Positions 1 through 6,414 of a stretch of 9,049 nucleotides of DNA are shown piece after piece. The notes below the pieces were generated by a model. The model made no database searches and was not told the DNA's origin. It saw nothing but the letters and a program-made list of their open reading frames with translations. A program made the translations under genes and the position numbers. Source of the DNA: Pirellulales bacterium (GTDB lineage Bacteria; Planctomycetota; Planctomycetia; Pirellulales; Thermoguttaceae); assembly GCA_030617125.1 (NCBI GenBank), contig JAUWWA010000045.1, positions 1-9,049 of the forward strand, in the 5' to 3' direction. Numbering within the stretch: position 1 is the stretch's first letter; the number at the start of each line of letters is the position of its first letter.

Positions 1-2
1 AT

Positions 3-383
3 CACCTGTTCCAGCTTTTCTCGCTCTTTGCCGACGACGCGGGCCGAAAGCAGATGGCCGCGACGTACCGCTCGGGCGGTTTTGGCTACGGCGAGGTGAA
101 GAAGGCATTGGCGGCGTTGGCCGAGGATTTCTTTGCTGAGCCGCGCGAGCGTCGCCGCGAATTGCAGTCGCGTCCGCAACGCCTTCGCGAGATTCTCGGC
201 GACGGCGCCGCCGTGGCCCGGAAGAAAGCTGCCGAAGTGTTGTTGCGAGCCCAACGGGCATGCGGCGTAAAAGAACGAGTCCTAACCTCCAAGCCCTCAG
301 CCCCCATCCCCACGCTCGTCTCATGCCCGACATCATCGGCATCGGCACCGACATTACAGAATGCCTGCGGATCGCGCGGATGA
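3..383 (+). CDS. trpS: Tryptophanyl-tRNA synthetase, C-terminal part (5' end outside window)
   Basis: This is the last ~126 codons of a class I aminoacyl-tRNA synthetase that charges tRNA(Trp) with tryptophan in the cytoplasm. The open frame enters from the left edge. It reads HLFQLFSLFADD, then a YRSGGFGYGEVKKAL block, then a helical end with FAEPRERRRELQSRP and REILGDGAAVARKKAAEVL. This order (a Y..GG.GYGE.K.AL motif, a pause, an ILxDGAxxAR helix and a short end near ACGV) is the usual C-terminal signature of TrpS. The catalytic HIGH and KMSKS regions lie outside the window, so activity cannot be judged. The family normally stops close to the ACGV position (about 268), but here the frame continues about 37 codons and overlaps acpS by 61 bases. 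The extra tail is rich in Ser, Pro and Thr and looks like noncoding read-through after loss of the original stop, or a frameshift. Identity is fairly secure; the true 3' end is less so. Confidence 0.85.
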   Translation, partial: HLFQLFSLFADDAGRKQMAATYRSGGFGYGEVKKALAALAEDFFAEPRERRRELQSRPQRLREILGDGAAVARKKAAEVLLRAQRACGVKERVLTSKPSAPIPTLVSCPTSSASAPTLQNACGSRG

Positions 384-718
384 TCGAGCGGCACGGCGAG
401 CTGTTCATCACGCGGGTGTACACGGCGGAGGAAATCTGCTACTGCCAGAGCCGCGCGCAGGCGACGCAGCACTTCACCGGCCGCTGGGCCGCCAAGGAAG
501 CGATCCTGATGTCGTTGGGCACCGGCTGGCGGAAGGGGATTTCGTGGCGCGACATCGAGATTCGCAACGAGCCGGGCGGCAAGCCCGTCGTCGCCCTGCG
601 AGGCGGGGCCAAGGAAGTCGTCGAGCAACTCGGCATCGCCGAAATCCTCGTGAGCATCTCGCACTGCCGAACCCACGCGACGGCGTACGCCATTGCGGTG
701 GGATCAGGCCGGGATTAG
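323..718 (+). CDS. acpS: Holo-[acyl-carrier-protein] synthase (4'-phosphopantetheinyl transferase)
   Basis: AcpS moves the 4'-phosphopantetheine arm of coenzyme A onto a serine of acyl carrier protein, which makes ACP competent for fatty acid synthesis; it acts in the cytoplasm as a Mg-dependent trimer. The 131-residue product has the family's usual length (about 120-130). It begins MPDIIGIGTDI, the N-terminal motif with the Mg-binding Asp at residue 10. The second signature FTGRWAAKEA carries the metal-binding Glu at residue 59. The NEPGGKPVV strand and the SISHC motif (residues 111-115) follow as expected. The frame is open upstream to 260, but the ATG at 323 is chosen because it places the GIGTD motif directly at the N-terminus, as in homologues. 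No clear Shine-Dalgarno precedes it. Since the trpS frame runs over this start, translation may be coupled to trpS. Confidence 0.94.
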   Translation: MPDIIGIGTDITECLRIARMIERHGELFITRVYTAEEICYCQSRAQATQHFTGRWAAKEAILMSLGTGWRKGISWRDIEIRNEPGGKPVVALRGGAKEVVEQLGIAEILVSISHCRTHATAYAIAVGSGRD

Positions 719-731
719 AGCTTGGGGCTTG

Positions 732-745
732 GCCACGATTGTGGC
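732..745. other. Small perfect hairpin after acpS
   Basis: GCCAC, a four-base loop GATT, then GTGGC form a perfect 5-bp stem 13 bases after the acpS stop. No T-run follows on either strand, so it is not a classical intrinsic terminator. It lies about 20 bases before a transposase remnant of the REP-associated family, whose substrates are small hairpins, so it could be a decayed REP-type element. This short stem could also be chance. Confidence 0.22.
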
Positions 746-764
746 GCGTGCCATAGTCCGCGTC

Positions 765-875
765 ATGGCTCGACCTCTGCGTATCGAATTCCCCGGCCGC
801 TTCAAGGACCGTATAGTCGAACAGGAGGGCTACTTCTCCGAACTGAGCCGCTACGTCCCCTTCCCGGACAAGTAA
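765..875 (+). pseudogene. Remnant of a REP-associated tyrosine transposase (Y1/HUH type), internally deleted
   Basis: A 36-codon frame starts MARPLRIEFPG, the characteristic N-terminus of many REP-associated tyrosine transposases (RAYT, Y1_Tnp family). Residues 11-31, GRFKDRIVEQEGYFSELSRYV, resemble a segment from well inside the same family (the [Q]GRYKA.LVE.D.YLLELSRYIHLNP region). The HUH motif and much of the intervening catalytic core are therefore missing, and the expected LNPVRA continuation is replaced by PFPDK and a stop. Intact members are roughly 150-330 residues, so this piece cannot be an active transposase. The simplest history is insertion followed by internal deletion, perhaps across the shared Gly-Arg codons, and then loss of the 3' half. 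The frame is open from 693, but the preceding codons have no family similarity. It sits between the convergent ends of acpS and topA, a place that tolerates insertions. A short expressed peptide cannot be excluded. The family identification comes from recalled motifs, not from a search. Confidence 0.72.
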
Positions 876-893
876 GGGTGAAGCCCGGCAAAA

Positions 894-3605
894 CTACTTC
901 TTCGCGGTCTTCTTCTTGGTCTTCTTCTTGGTCGTCCTTTTCTTGGTCGTCTTCTTCCTGGTCGTTCTTTTCTTGGCGGTCTTCTTTTTCACCGCCCTCT
1001 TGCGAGTTCTCCGTCTGGTGGGGCCTCTCTCGGCCCGAGCGCGGAGCAACTCCAACGCGTAGGCGAAGGTGACTTCCTCGGGCGTGGTTCCCCTGGGCAC
1101 CGAAGCATTGGTTTTGCCGTCGGTAACGTAAGGACCGTAGCGGCCGTCGAGCAACCGGACTGCCTCGCCCGTCAGCGGCGAGGCGTCGAAGGTCTTGATC
1201 GGCTCTTTCTTACGTGCCGCGCCGCGGCGCGTCTTGGGTTGCGCCAGCAGATCGAGCGCCTGCTGGAGCGAGACGTCCAGCGGCGAAAGCCCAGCCGGTA
1301 GTGAGCGGGTTTCGTCACCGCACTTGATGTACGGCCCGTAGCGCCCGTTGTGGGCCACGACCTCGTCGCCTTGCGCCGGATGATTCCCCAACGTGCGCGG
1401 AAGCGAGAGCAACTTCAGCGCCAGCGCCAGGTCGACGTTCTCCGGCTGCATGCCTGGCAGCAACGAGGCGTTTTGCGGCTTTTCATCGTCGTCCGCCGTG
1501 CCGCGTTGCACGTAAGGTCCGAAGCGGCCGACTTTGAGGAACACGGGTTTCCGGGTGTCGGGACAAATCCCGATGGGCTCGTCGCCGGCCGCGGCTTTCT
1601 CAAGCATTTCCAAAGCGGACTCGACCGTGACCTCGTCGGGCGGCATGTTCTCGGGCAGGCTGGCGCGGCGCTGGCCCTGTTGCAGGAACGGCCCGTAGCG
1701 ACCGACACGAACGTAGATCTCTTCAGCTTGCTCGCCGGCGCCGTCCGGCTTGCCGACGAGCACCTGGCAGATATCGCGGGCGTCGATTTCATCGATCTTA
1801 TTCTCTAGTTGTTGCTTGAGGCCGGGATGGGCGTTGCCGAAGTAAAATGCCTTGAGGTACTCGGCGCCGCTCATCTCACCTCGGCTGATCGCGTCCAGTT
1901 CGTCTTCCATCTCGGCGGTGAACTGGTAGTCGACCAAATCTGGCAGATGGGCTTCCAACAGGTTACTCACCGCGAACGCCGTCCAGGTGGGCACCAAGAC
2001 GTTGCCGCGTTTGATCTTGAAAACGTACTCGCGGGCGAGAATCGTGTCGATGATCGAGGCGTACGTACTGGGCCGGCCGATGCCCATTTCTTCGAGCGTT
2101 CGCGTCAACGCGGCCTCGCTGTAGCGGTTGGGCGGCTGCGTGGCGTGGCGCTTCGGTTCCAATCGGCTACAGGTGAGCACCTCGCCGGCCGTCACCGCGG
2201 GCAGGACGTGGTCACGGTCGGCCAACTCGGCCTCCGGATCGTCGGAGCCCTCGACATACGCTCGAAGATAGCCGGGAAACTCGATCGTCTTGCCGCTTTG
2301 CGCGAAGACCGCCCCGTCCGCCTCGACGGTAATCGTGATGCGATGTCCCCGCGCGTCGGCCATCTGGCTGGCGACCGTCCGTTTCCAGATTAGGTCGAAC
2401 AGCTTGAACTCGTCGGCGCTGAACACCTCGCGCATCGCCACGGGGAATTCGAAGGGATGGCCGGCCGGGCGAATGGCCTCGTGCGCTTCCTGGGCGTTCT
2501 TCACCTTAGTCTGGTATACCCGGGGCTTGTCCGCCAGGTACTGCTTGCCGTACTCGGAAGCGACGAGATCTCGCGCAGCCTTGACCGCTACGGTCGCCAG
2601 ATTCGTCGAATCGGTCCGCATGTACGTAATGTGGCCGTTCTCGTACAGGTTTTGCGCGATCTGCATGGTCCGCCGGGCGGTGAAGCCATACTTCCGGTTC
2701 GCCTCCTGCTGCAACGTGCTTGTCGTAAACGGCGGATACGGCCTGGTGGTGTACGGCTTGTCCTCGAGGTTCGCCACGCGGCACTCGGCGTCTGTCAGCC
2801 GCCGCACCAGGGCCTCGGCCTGCTTTTCGTCGAGCAACAGAAGGTTGGCATTCTTCAGCTTGCCGGTGGCCGGATCGAAGTCGCGGCTGTTGGGAATCTT
2901 CCGGCCGTCGACCGAAACCAACGTCGCCTCGAAGTTCGCGCCGCCGTCCTCGACGAAAGTGCCAACCAAGTCCCAGAACGTGGCGGCGACGAACGCCATC
3001 CGCTGCCGCTCCCGCTCAACGATCAACCGGACCGCCACGCTTTGCACCCGCCCGGCGGAGAGCTTCGGCTTGATCTTCCGCCACAGAAGCGGCGAGACGT
3101 CGTAGCCGTAGAGCCGGTCGACAATTCGGCGGACCTCTTGCGCCCGGACCAGATCGTCGTCGATTTCGCGAGGCTCAGCCAACGCTTCGCGGATCGCCTC
3201 CGCGGTAATCTCGTGGAAAACGAGCCGGTGGACCGGCACCTTCGGTTTGAGCACCTCGCAGAGATGCCAACTGATGGCCTCGCCCTCGCGGTCCTCGTCG
3301 GTGGCCAGATAGAGTTCCTTAGCGTCCTTCAGCAGTGCCTTGAGCTTGCGGACCTGCTGCGTTTTGTCCTTGGGAACGATGTAGACGGGCTCGAAATCCT
3401 CGTTGACATTCACGCCGAGGTAGGCCCAGTCCTCGCCTTTGAATCGTTGGGGGATTTCCTTAGCCCCCTGGGGCAGGTCGCGGATGTGGCCGATGCTGGC
3501 CTCGATGGCGAAGCCGGCCCCGAGAAACCTGCCGATGGTCCGAGCCTTGGCGGGGGATTCGACGATAACCAGCGACTTTCCGGCGGCATTGGATTTCTTG
3601 CCCAT
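894..3605 (-). CDS. topA: DNA topoisomerase I (type IA)
   Basis: The 903-residue enzyme relaxes negative supercoils by cutting and rejoining one DNA strand through a 5'-phosphotyrosine link. The Toprim domain is at the N-terminus: LVIVESPAKA has the catalytic Glu at residue 16, and the metal-binding ATDEDREGEAISWHL acidic motif lies at 101-115. KLSAGRVQSVAVRLI is at 181-195. The active-site tyrosine is residue 328 in HITYMRTDST, and EMGIGRPSTYA is at 506-516. No four-cysteine zinc fingers follow the core. Instead there are four topoisomerase C-terminal repeats centred on GRYGPF (635-640), GRFGPY (693-698), GRYGPY (754-759) and GRYGPY (821-826). A Lys/Arg/Thr tail begins near residue 862. Length is slightly above the E. 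coli enzyme (865). The ATG at 3603-3605 is the first start in the frame and sits eight residues before the conserved LVIVESPAKA strand, as usual. No clear Shine-Dalgarno is visible. The gene is divergent from the SurA/PpiD-like gene and convergent with acpS. Confidence 0.98.
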   Translation of the reverse strand: MGKKSNAAGKSLVIVESPAKARTIGRFLGAGFAIEASIGHIRDLPQGAKEIPQRFKGEDWAYLGVNVNEDFEPVYIVPKDKTQQVRKLKALLKDAKELYLATDEDREGEAISWHLCEVLKPKVPVHRLVFHEITAEAIREALAEPREIDDDLVRAQEVRRIVDRLYGYDVSPLLWRKIKPKLSAGRVQSVAVRLIVERERQRMAFVAATFWDLVGTFVEDGGANFEATLVSVDGRKIPNSRDFDPATGKLKNANLLLLDEKQAEALVRRLTDAECRVANLEDKPYTTRPYPPFTTSTLQQEANRKYGFTARRTMQIAQNLYENGHITYMRTDSTNLATVAVKAARDLVASEYGKQYLADKPRVYQTKVKNAQEAHEAIRPAGHPFEFPVAMREVFSADEFKLFDLIWKRTVASQMADARGHRITITVEADGAVFAQSGKTIEFPGYLRAYVEGSDDPEAELADRDHVLPAVTAGEVLTCSRLEPKRHATQPPNRYSEAALTRTLEEMGIGRPSTYASIIDTILAREYVFKIKRGNVLVPTWTAFAVSNLLEAHLPDLVDYQFTAEMEDELDAISRGEMSGAEYLKAFYFGNAHPGLKQQLENKIDEIDARDICQVLVGKPDGAGEQAEEIYVRVGRYGPFLQQGQRRASLPENMPPDEVTVESALEMLEKAAAGDEPIGICPDTRKPVFLKVGRFGPYVQRGTADDDEKPQNASLLPGMQPENVDLALALKLLSLPRTLGNHPAQGDEVVAHNGRYGPYIKCGDETRSLPAGLSPLDVSLQQALDLLAQPKTRRGAARKKEPIKTFDASPLTGEAVRLLDGRYGPYVTDGKTNASVPRGTTPEEVTFAYALELLRARAERGPTRRRTRKRAVKKKTAKKRTTRKKTTKKRTTKKKTKKKTAKK
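897..995 (-). repeat. Low-complexity Lys/Arg/Thr codon repeat encoding the TopA tail
   Basis: The last 33 codons of topA are almost all AAG, AAA, CGN and ACC-type codons, encoding an imperfect run of KKTAKKR / KKTTKKR units (residues 871-903). On the plus strand this appears as repeated CTTCTTCTTGGTC blocks. The tail should bind DNA or RNA by charge and resembles the basic tails of some bacterial topoisomerases and histone-like proteins. The near-repeat DNA probably changes length by slippage between related strains; that is inference. Confidence 0.72.
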
Positions 3606-3636
3606 GGCAACACTGGCAATCTGGGTGGTTCAGGAA

Positions 3637-3669
3637 GGGGCCGTCACTATGTATCAGCAATTCGGCCCC
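3637..3669 (-). promoter_or_regulatory. Inverted repeat in the topA leader
   Basis: GGGGCCG (3637-3643) and CGGCCCC (3663-3669) are perfect 7-bp arms around a 19-base AT-richer spacer. The near arm lies 31 bases upstream of the topA ATG. It could fold as an mRNA leader stem or serve as an operator. Not matched to a known motif. Confidence 0.27.
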
Positions 3670-3728
3670 CCAATCCTGAGTCGGCCGACACTTGGACGGA
3701 TCATCGTTTCATTCGCCGCGATCCGGCT

Positions 3729-3761
3729 CAACGGCAAGGCCTGGAATTGTAGCAGCCGTTG
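3729..3761 (-). promoter_or_regulatory. Second inverted repeat upstream of topA
   Basis: CAACGGC (3729-3735) and GCCGTTG (3755-3761) are perfect 7-bp arms with a 19-base spacer, the same geometry as the repeat at 3637-3669 but with different arm sequences. The spacer contains the candidate topA -10 box (3746-3751), so a protein bound here would be well placed to control topA. Chance pairing is possible. Confidence 0.2.
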
Positions 3762-3773
3762 CCATTCGCACAA
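3746..3773 (-). promoter_or_regulatory. Candidate topA promoter (sigma70-like)
   Basis: Read on the minus strand, TTGTGC (3773-3768) and TACAAT (3751-3746) are separated by 16 bases. The -10 box matches TATAAT at five of six positions; the -35 box is weak (TTG only). It would give a 5' leader of roughly 130 bases that includes the inverted repeat at 3637-3669. Confidence 0.25.
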
Positions 3774-3807
3774 TCCATACTCCTTTTCGCCGAAGGGGCT
3801 TTTGGGA

Positions 3808-3835
3808 TTGCATTTGGGACAACGCACCTTAGAAT
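3808..3835 (+). promoter_or_regulatory. Candidate promoter for the SurA/PpiD-like gene
   Basis: TTGCAT (3808-3813) and TAGAAT (3830-3835) are separated by 16 bases. The -10 box matches TATAAT at five of six positions and the -35 box at three of six. Transcription would start about 100 bases before the ATG at 3944 and include the 3844-3858 hairpin. Confidence 0.3.
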
Positions 3836-3943
3836 TAGCGGATTCCGGCCGTGCCGGAGCAGATCACACCACTACTACCTCGGCGGCCTGCTTGTCAAGA
3901 CGAGTTTGGCCGAGAACCCCCACTTTGGAAGGGCATTGACACG

Positions 3944-6175
3944 ATGGCTAGCCCATTTCGTGTATTTCGCAAACATCAAAAAGTGATGATCGCCACCCTC
4001 GGGGTGCTGGCGATGGTCGCATTTGTCTTCCTGCCGATCGTCTTGGACCGAATGGGGGCTCGCACTATCGACGATCCGGTGGTTGTCAAGACGAGCAAGT
4101 TCGGAAATCTCAAGCGGCGCGAAATCGAAATGCTCCAGTGGCAGCGGCAATGGGTGCTCAATTTTCTGCGTCGCGTGCAGCAGGCCGTCGACGAGAAGAG
4201 GGTAAGCGAGAAAAGCGAGAAAACCGGCCGCATGGCTACGGCGGCTCGACAGGTCGAGCAAAATATCGGGCCCGCCACCGAACAGAGTGTTGTCGACACC
4301 TGGCTTTGCGCCCAGTACGCCGAGCAGCTTGGCGTGGTCGTCAGTAATCGGGTCGTCAACGGGTTCATCGAGGAATTGACCGAAAGCGAACTGACGGCCG
4401 GGGAGTTGGAGGCGATCATCGAGAGCGTCGGAGTCAGCCCGCAACGGTTTTTTCCCTGCTTGCGCCACGAGTTGCTGGCTTTGCGGCTGCAGCGGATGTT
4501 CGCGGTCAGCTTGGCCGGCACGACCCCTGCCCAGCGGTGGGACTATTTCACGCGGCTGAAACGCCGAGCCGACATCGAAGCGGTTCCGGTCGCGGTCGAG
4601 AAGTTTGTCGACAAGGTCGCGGATCCGCCCGAGAAGGTCCTGCGGGAGTTCTTCGAACAGCACAAGGAAAACTATGCACATCCCGCTTCGCCCGAGCCCG
4701 GCTTCCACGAGCCGTACAGAATCGCCGTCCGCTACTTCCGAACCGACTATGAGAAGTTCCTTGCACCAGACGCCGTGACCGACAAGGAAATTGAGGAATA
4801 CTACCAGGACCACAAGGAGTATTTCGATCAGAAGACCTCCGAGATGCAAAAGGAGTCGGCAGTCGAGAAGGCTGAGGAAGCCGGACAGGAAAAGGGGATG
4901 GTAGTCGAGATGGCCGAGGAAACTGAGGAAGAAAAGAAATCGGAGTCTGAGGAACCGAACGAGACTGAGGAGGAAAAGAAATCGGAGCCCGAGGAGCCGA
5001 AGGAAACCGCGAAACCCGGTGAAGCGTCAAAGGACACGTCCTTTGAACCAGTGGCCTCGTCGATGATGCTTACCGCGGCGCTACAGGAGGAAGCGCTGGA
5101 GGATAAGGCGGCGGAAGACGCCGTTCCGGCTGCCAACGAAGAAGAACCCGACCAGCCCAAAGACGTCGCACCGGCCGCCAAAGAGGAGAAATCCAATAAG
5201 CCCAAAGACATCAAGGAGGTCTTGGCCGGTCCCGTCGGGGAGATCGTCCGCAAGGAGTTGGCCGAACGCAACGCGATGGAGAAGATCGGCGACGCCTTCA
5301 AACAAATCGAGGAACTGGTTGCCCGATACCGGGGCAAGCGGGTCAGGTACGACGCCGACCTAGCGGGAGGAAAAGCAGGCACACCTCCGAAGGAACTTGA
5401 CTGCGAGGCCCTGGCGAGGCAACACGGCCTGTCGACCGCGCTGACCGGCTTGATCTCACAGTTACAAACCCAGGAGTACGATATTGGCCGATCGCTGGTG
5501 GGCGGCCGCAACGACTTCGCCTATTTCGCCTATCGCGACAATTGGCTGAGCTATCTGACGGCGACTTCGATCGATCAGCAGGGCAACCAATATCTGTTCT
5601 GGAAGACCGACGAAACCAAGGCGAAGATTCCAGAGTTCGACGACGAGGGTGTCCATCTGCAGGTGCTTCACGCATGGAAAATGGTCCGGGCCCGGTCGCT
5701 CGCAAGCAAAGAGGCCCAGCAGTTGGCCGAAGAAGCCCGTGGAGCCGGAACCTCGCTGAAAGAGGCGCTGGCGAACCGGCCGGGAATCGAAGTCATCGAG
5801 CCGGCGGCGTTCAGTTGGATGACCCGAGGCAGCGTGCCGGAGATGTGGTCGCCCTGGACGCCTGCGCGAATGAGCGAAATCGAGGGGATCGACCTTCCCG
5901 GACCCGATTTCATGCGGGCCGTGTTCAACATGCAGCGCGGCCAGGTCGAGGTGGCGATGAACCTTCCCCAGACCGTCGCCTACGTCGTCCGCCTCGCCGA
6001 ACTCACTCCGACGCCGAACGTGCTGTGGGCCCAATTCGAGAGCGACCCGTACGTCACCTATCGGGACGTAGCCCGCGGTGAGCAGGGCGGGATCGCCCGA
6101 GCTTGGCGTGACGAACTTAGGTCCAACGCTGCCCTGCAGTGGATGCGCAAGCCCGACCAGCGCTCCCAGCAGTAG
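3944..6175 (+). CDS. Membrane-anchored SurA/PpiD-like protein with acidic linker, parvulin domain not detected
   Basis: The 743-residue product starts MASPFRVFRKHQK, a basic stretch followed by one hydrophobic segment at about residues 14-34. It has no obvious signal-peptidase site, so I predict a single membrane anchor with the bulk outside the cytoplasm. Residues ~115-295 follow the SurA/PpiD N-terminal chaperone pattern: an AEQLGVVVS helix, a GVSPQRFFPCLRHELLALRL helix, TPAQRWDYF, a V..FV..V..PPEKVLREFFEQHKENY block and VTDKEIEEYYQDHKEYF. In PpiD a peptidyl-prolyl isomerase (parvulin) domain would come next. Here there is a Glu/Lys-rich linker (about 297-425). The rest (430-743) resembles PpiD C-terminal regions, with an HAWKMVRAR..A..EAQQLAEEA helix and FMRAVFNMQRGQVEVAMNLPQTVAYVVRL. 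The likely role is folding or quality control of exported proteins as a non-enzymatic chaperone. The ATG at 3944 is preferred over an upstream frame opening at 3851 because it has GGAAGGG 10 bases upstream and begins directly before the anchor. An isomerase too divergent to recognise is not excluded. Confidence 0.78.
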   Translation: MASPFRVFRKHQKVMIATLGVLAMVAFVFLPIVLDRMGARTIDDPVVVKTSKFGNLKRREIEMLQWQRQWVLNFLRRVQQAVDEKRVSEKSEKTGRMATAARQVEQNIGPATEQSVVDTWLCAQYAEQLGVVVSNRVVNGFIEELTESELTAGELEAIIESVGVSPQRFFPCLRHELLALRLQRMFAVSLAGTTPAQRWDYFTRLKRRADIEAVPVAVEKFVDKVADPPEKVLREFFEQHKENYAHPASPEPGFHEPYRIAVRYFRTDYEKFLAPDAVTDKEIEEYYQDHKEYFDQKTSEMQKESAVEKAEEAGQEKGMVVEMAEETEEEKKSESEEPNETEEEKKSEPEEPKETAKPGEASKDTSFEPVASSMMLTAALQEEALEDKAAEDAVPAANEEEPDQPKDVAPAAKEEKSNKPKDIKEVLAGPVGEIVRKELAERNAMEKIGDAFKQIEELVARYRGKRVRYDADLAGGKAGTPPKELDCEALARQHGLSTALTGLISQLQTQEYDIGRSLVGGRNDFAYFAYRDNWLSYLTATSIDQQGNQYLFWKTDETKAKIPEFDDEGVHLQVLHAWKMVRARSLASKEAQQLAEEARGAGTSLKEALANRPGIEVIEPAAFSWMTRGSVPEMWSPWTPARMSEIEGIDLPGPDFMRAVFNMQRGQVEVAMNLPQTVAYVVRLAELTPTPNVLWAQFESDPYVTYRDVARGEQGGIARAWRDELRSNAALQWMRKPDQRSQQ
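4922..5005 (+). repeat. 42-bp tandem duplication in the acidic linker
   Basis: Two adjacent 42-bp units encode TEEEKKSESEEPNE and TEEEKKSEPEEPKE (residues 327-354). They match at 36 of 42 bases, and half of the differences are synonymous third-base changes. It is an in-frame duplication that lengthened a disordered acidic linker. Confidence 0.88.
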
Positions 6176-6414
6176 GTCCGCGTGCCGAAACGTTGCCGGG
6201 ATCCATGCGTCGAAGTGGAGGCTCGGCTGCCTCTGGGTTCGGCCATTGCGGCTTGGAGAGTGTGCTACTGCTTCGCACAAGAAGCACCGATATGTGGTGA
6301 GCGGCTAACGGCCATCCCCACGACAACCCCTGAAAGCGGCTCACCGACGTGCCTTGTGTCCACGCTTCCGATCGCTGCAAGCTGCGTGGACGCGGCGAGT
6401 AAACAAGCTCTTCT
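6176..6414. other. Convergent spacer with small inverted repeats
   Basis: These 239 bases lie between the 3' ends of the SurA/PpiD-like gene and glgB, and I see no gene in them. They hold three short inverted repeats: GAGGC-6 nt-GCCTC (6218-6233), TGCTTC-6 nt-GAAGCA (6269-6286), and GGTGAGC (6296-6302) with GCTCACC (6339-6345). None is followed by a T-run, so I do not call an intrinsic terminator, although the first two could act as weak bidirectional stops for the converging transcripts. Confidence 0.4.

Larger units (their letters stand above)
3606..3943. other. Divergent intergenic region between topA and the SurA/PpiD-like gene
   Basis: This 338-base region separates two divergent starts and has no gene I can support; the open frames through it have no recognisable motifs. 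It holds one weak sigma70-like promoter candidate in each direction and two 7-bp inverted repeats on the topA side (both listed separately). On the other side is a perfect 6-bp hairpin, TCCGGC-CGT-GCCGGA (3844-3858). A second 6-bp inverted repeat, CTCGGC (3879-3884) with GCCGAG (3909-3914), lies 30-65 bases before the plus-strand ATG. Together they suggest structured 5' leaders, but in GC-rich DNA such short arms are common. Confidence 0.5.

Noticed and set aside
86..676. A 196-codon minus-strand frame opposite trpS and acpS
   Set aside because: It covers two well-recognised genes on the other strand and shows no protein motif.
894..995. The repeated CTTCTTGGTC blocks looked at first like a tandem repeat array or CRISPR-like element
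   Set aside because: They are the in-frame codons of the TopA basic tail; there are no constant repeats with distinct spacers.
2457..3752. Long plus-strand open frames (including 431 and 271 codons) opposite topA
   Set aside because: They mirror conserved TopA codons and have no recognisable motif; frame openness follows from GC-rich third positions.
4828..5511. A Ser-rich 227-codon minus-strand frame opposite the acidic linker
   Set aside because: The Ser/Phe-rich composition is the reverse complement of Glu/Lys codons in the linker.
6117..6380. An 87-codon minus-strand frame across the convergent spacer
   Set aside because: No domain similarity, no Shine-Dalgarno, and it runs into the 3' end of the SurA/PpiD-like gene.
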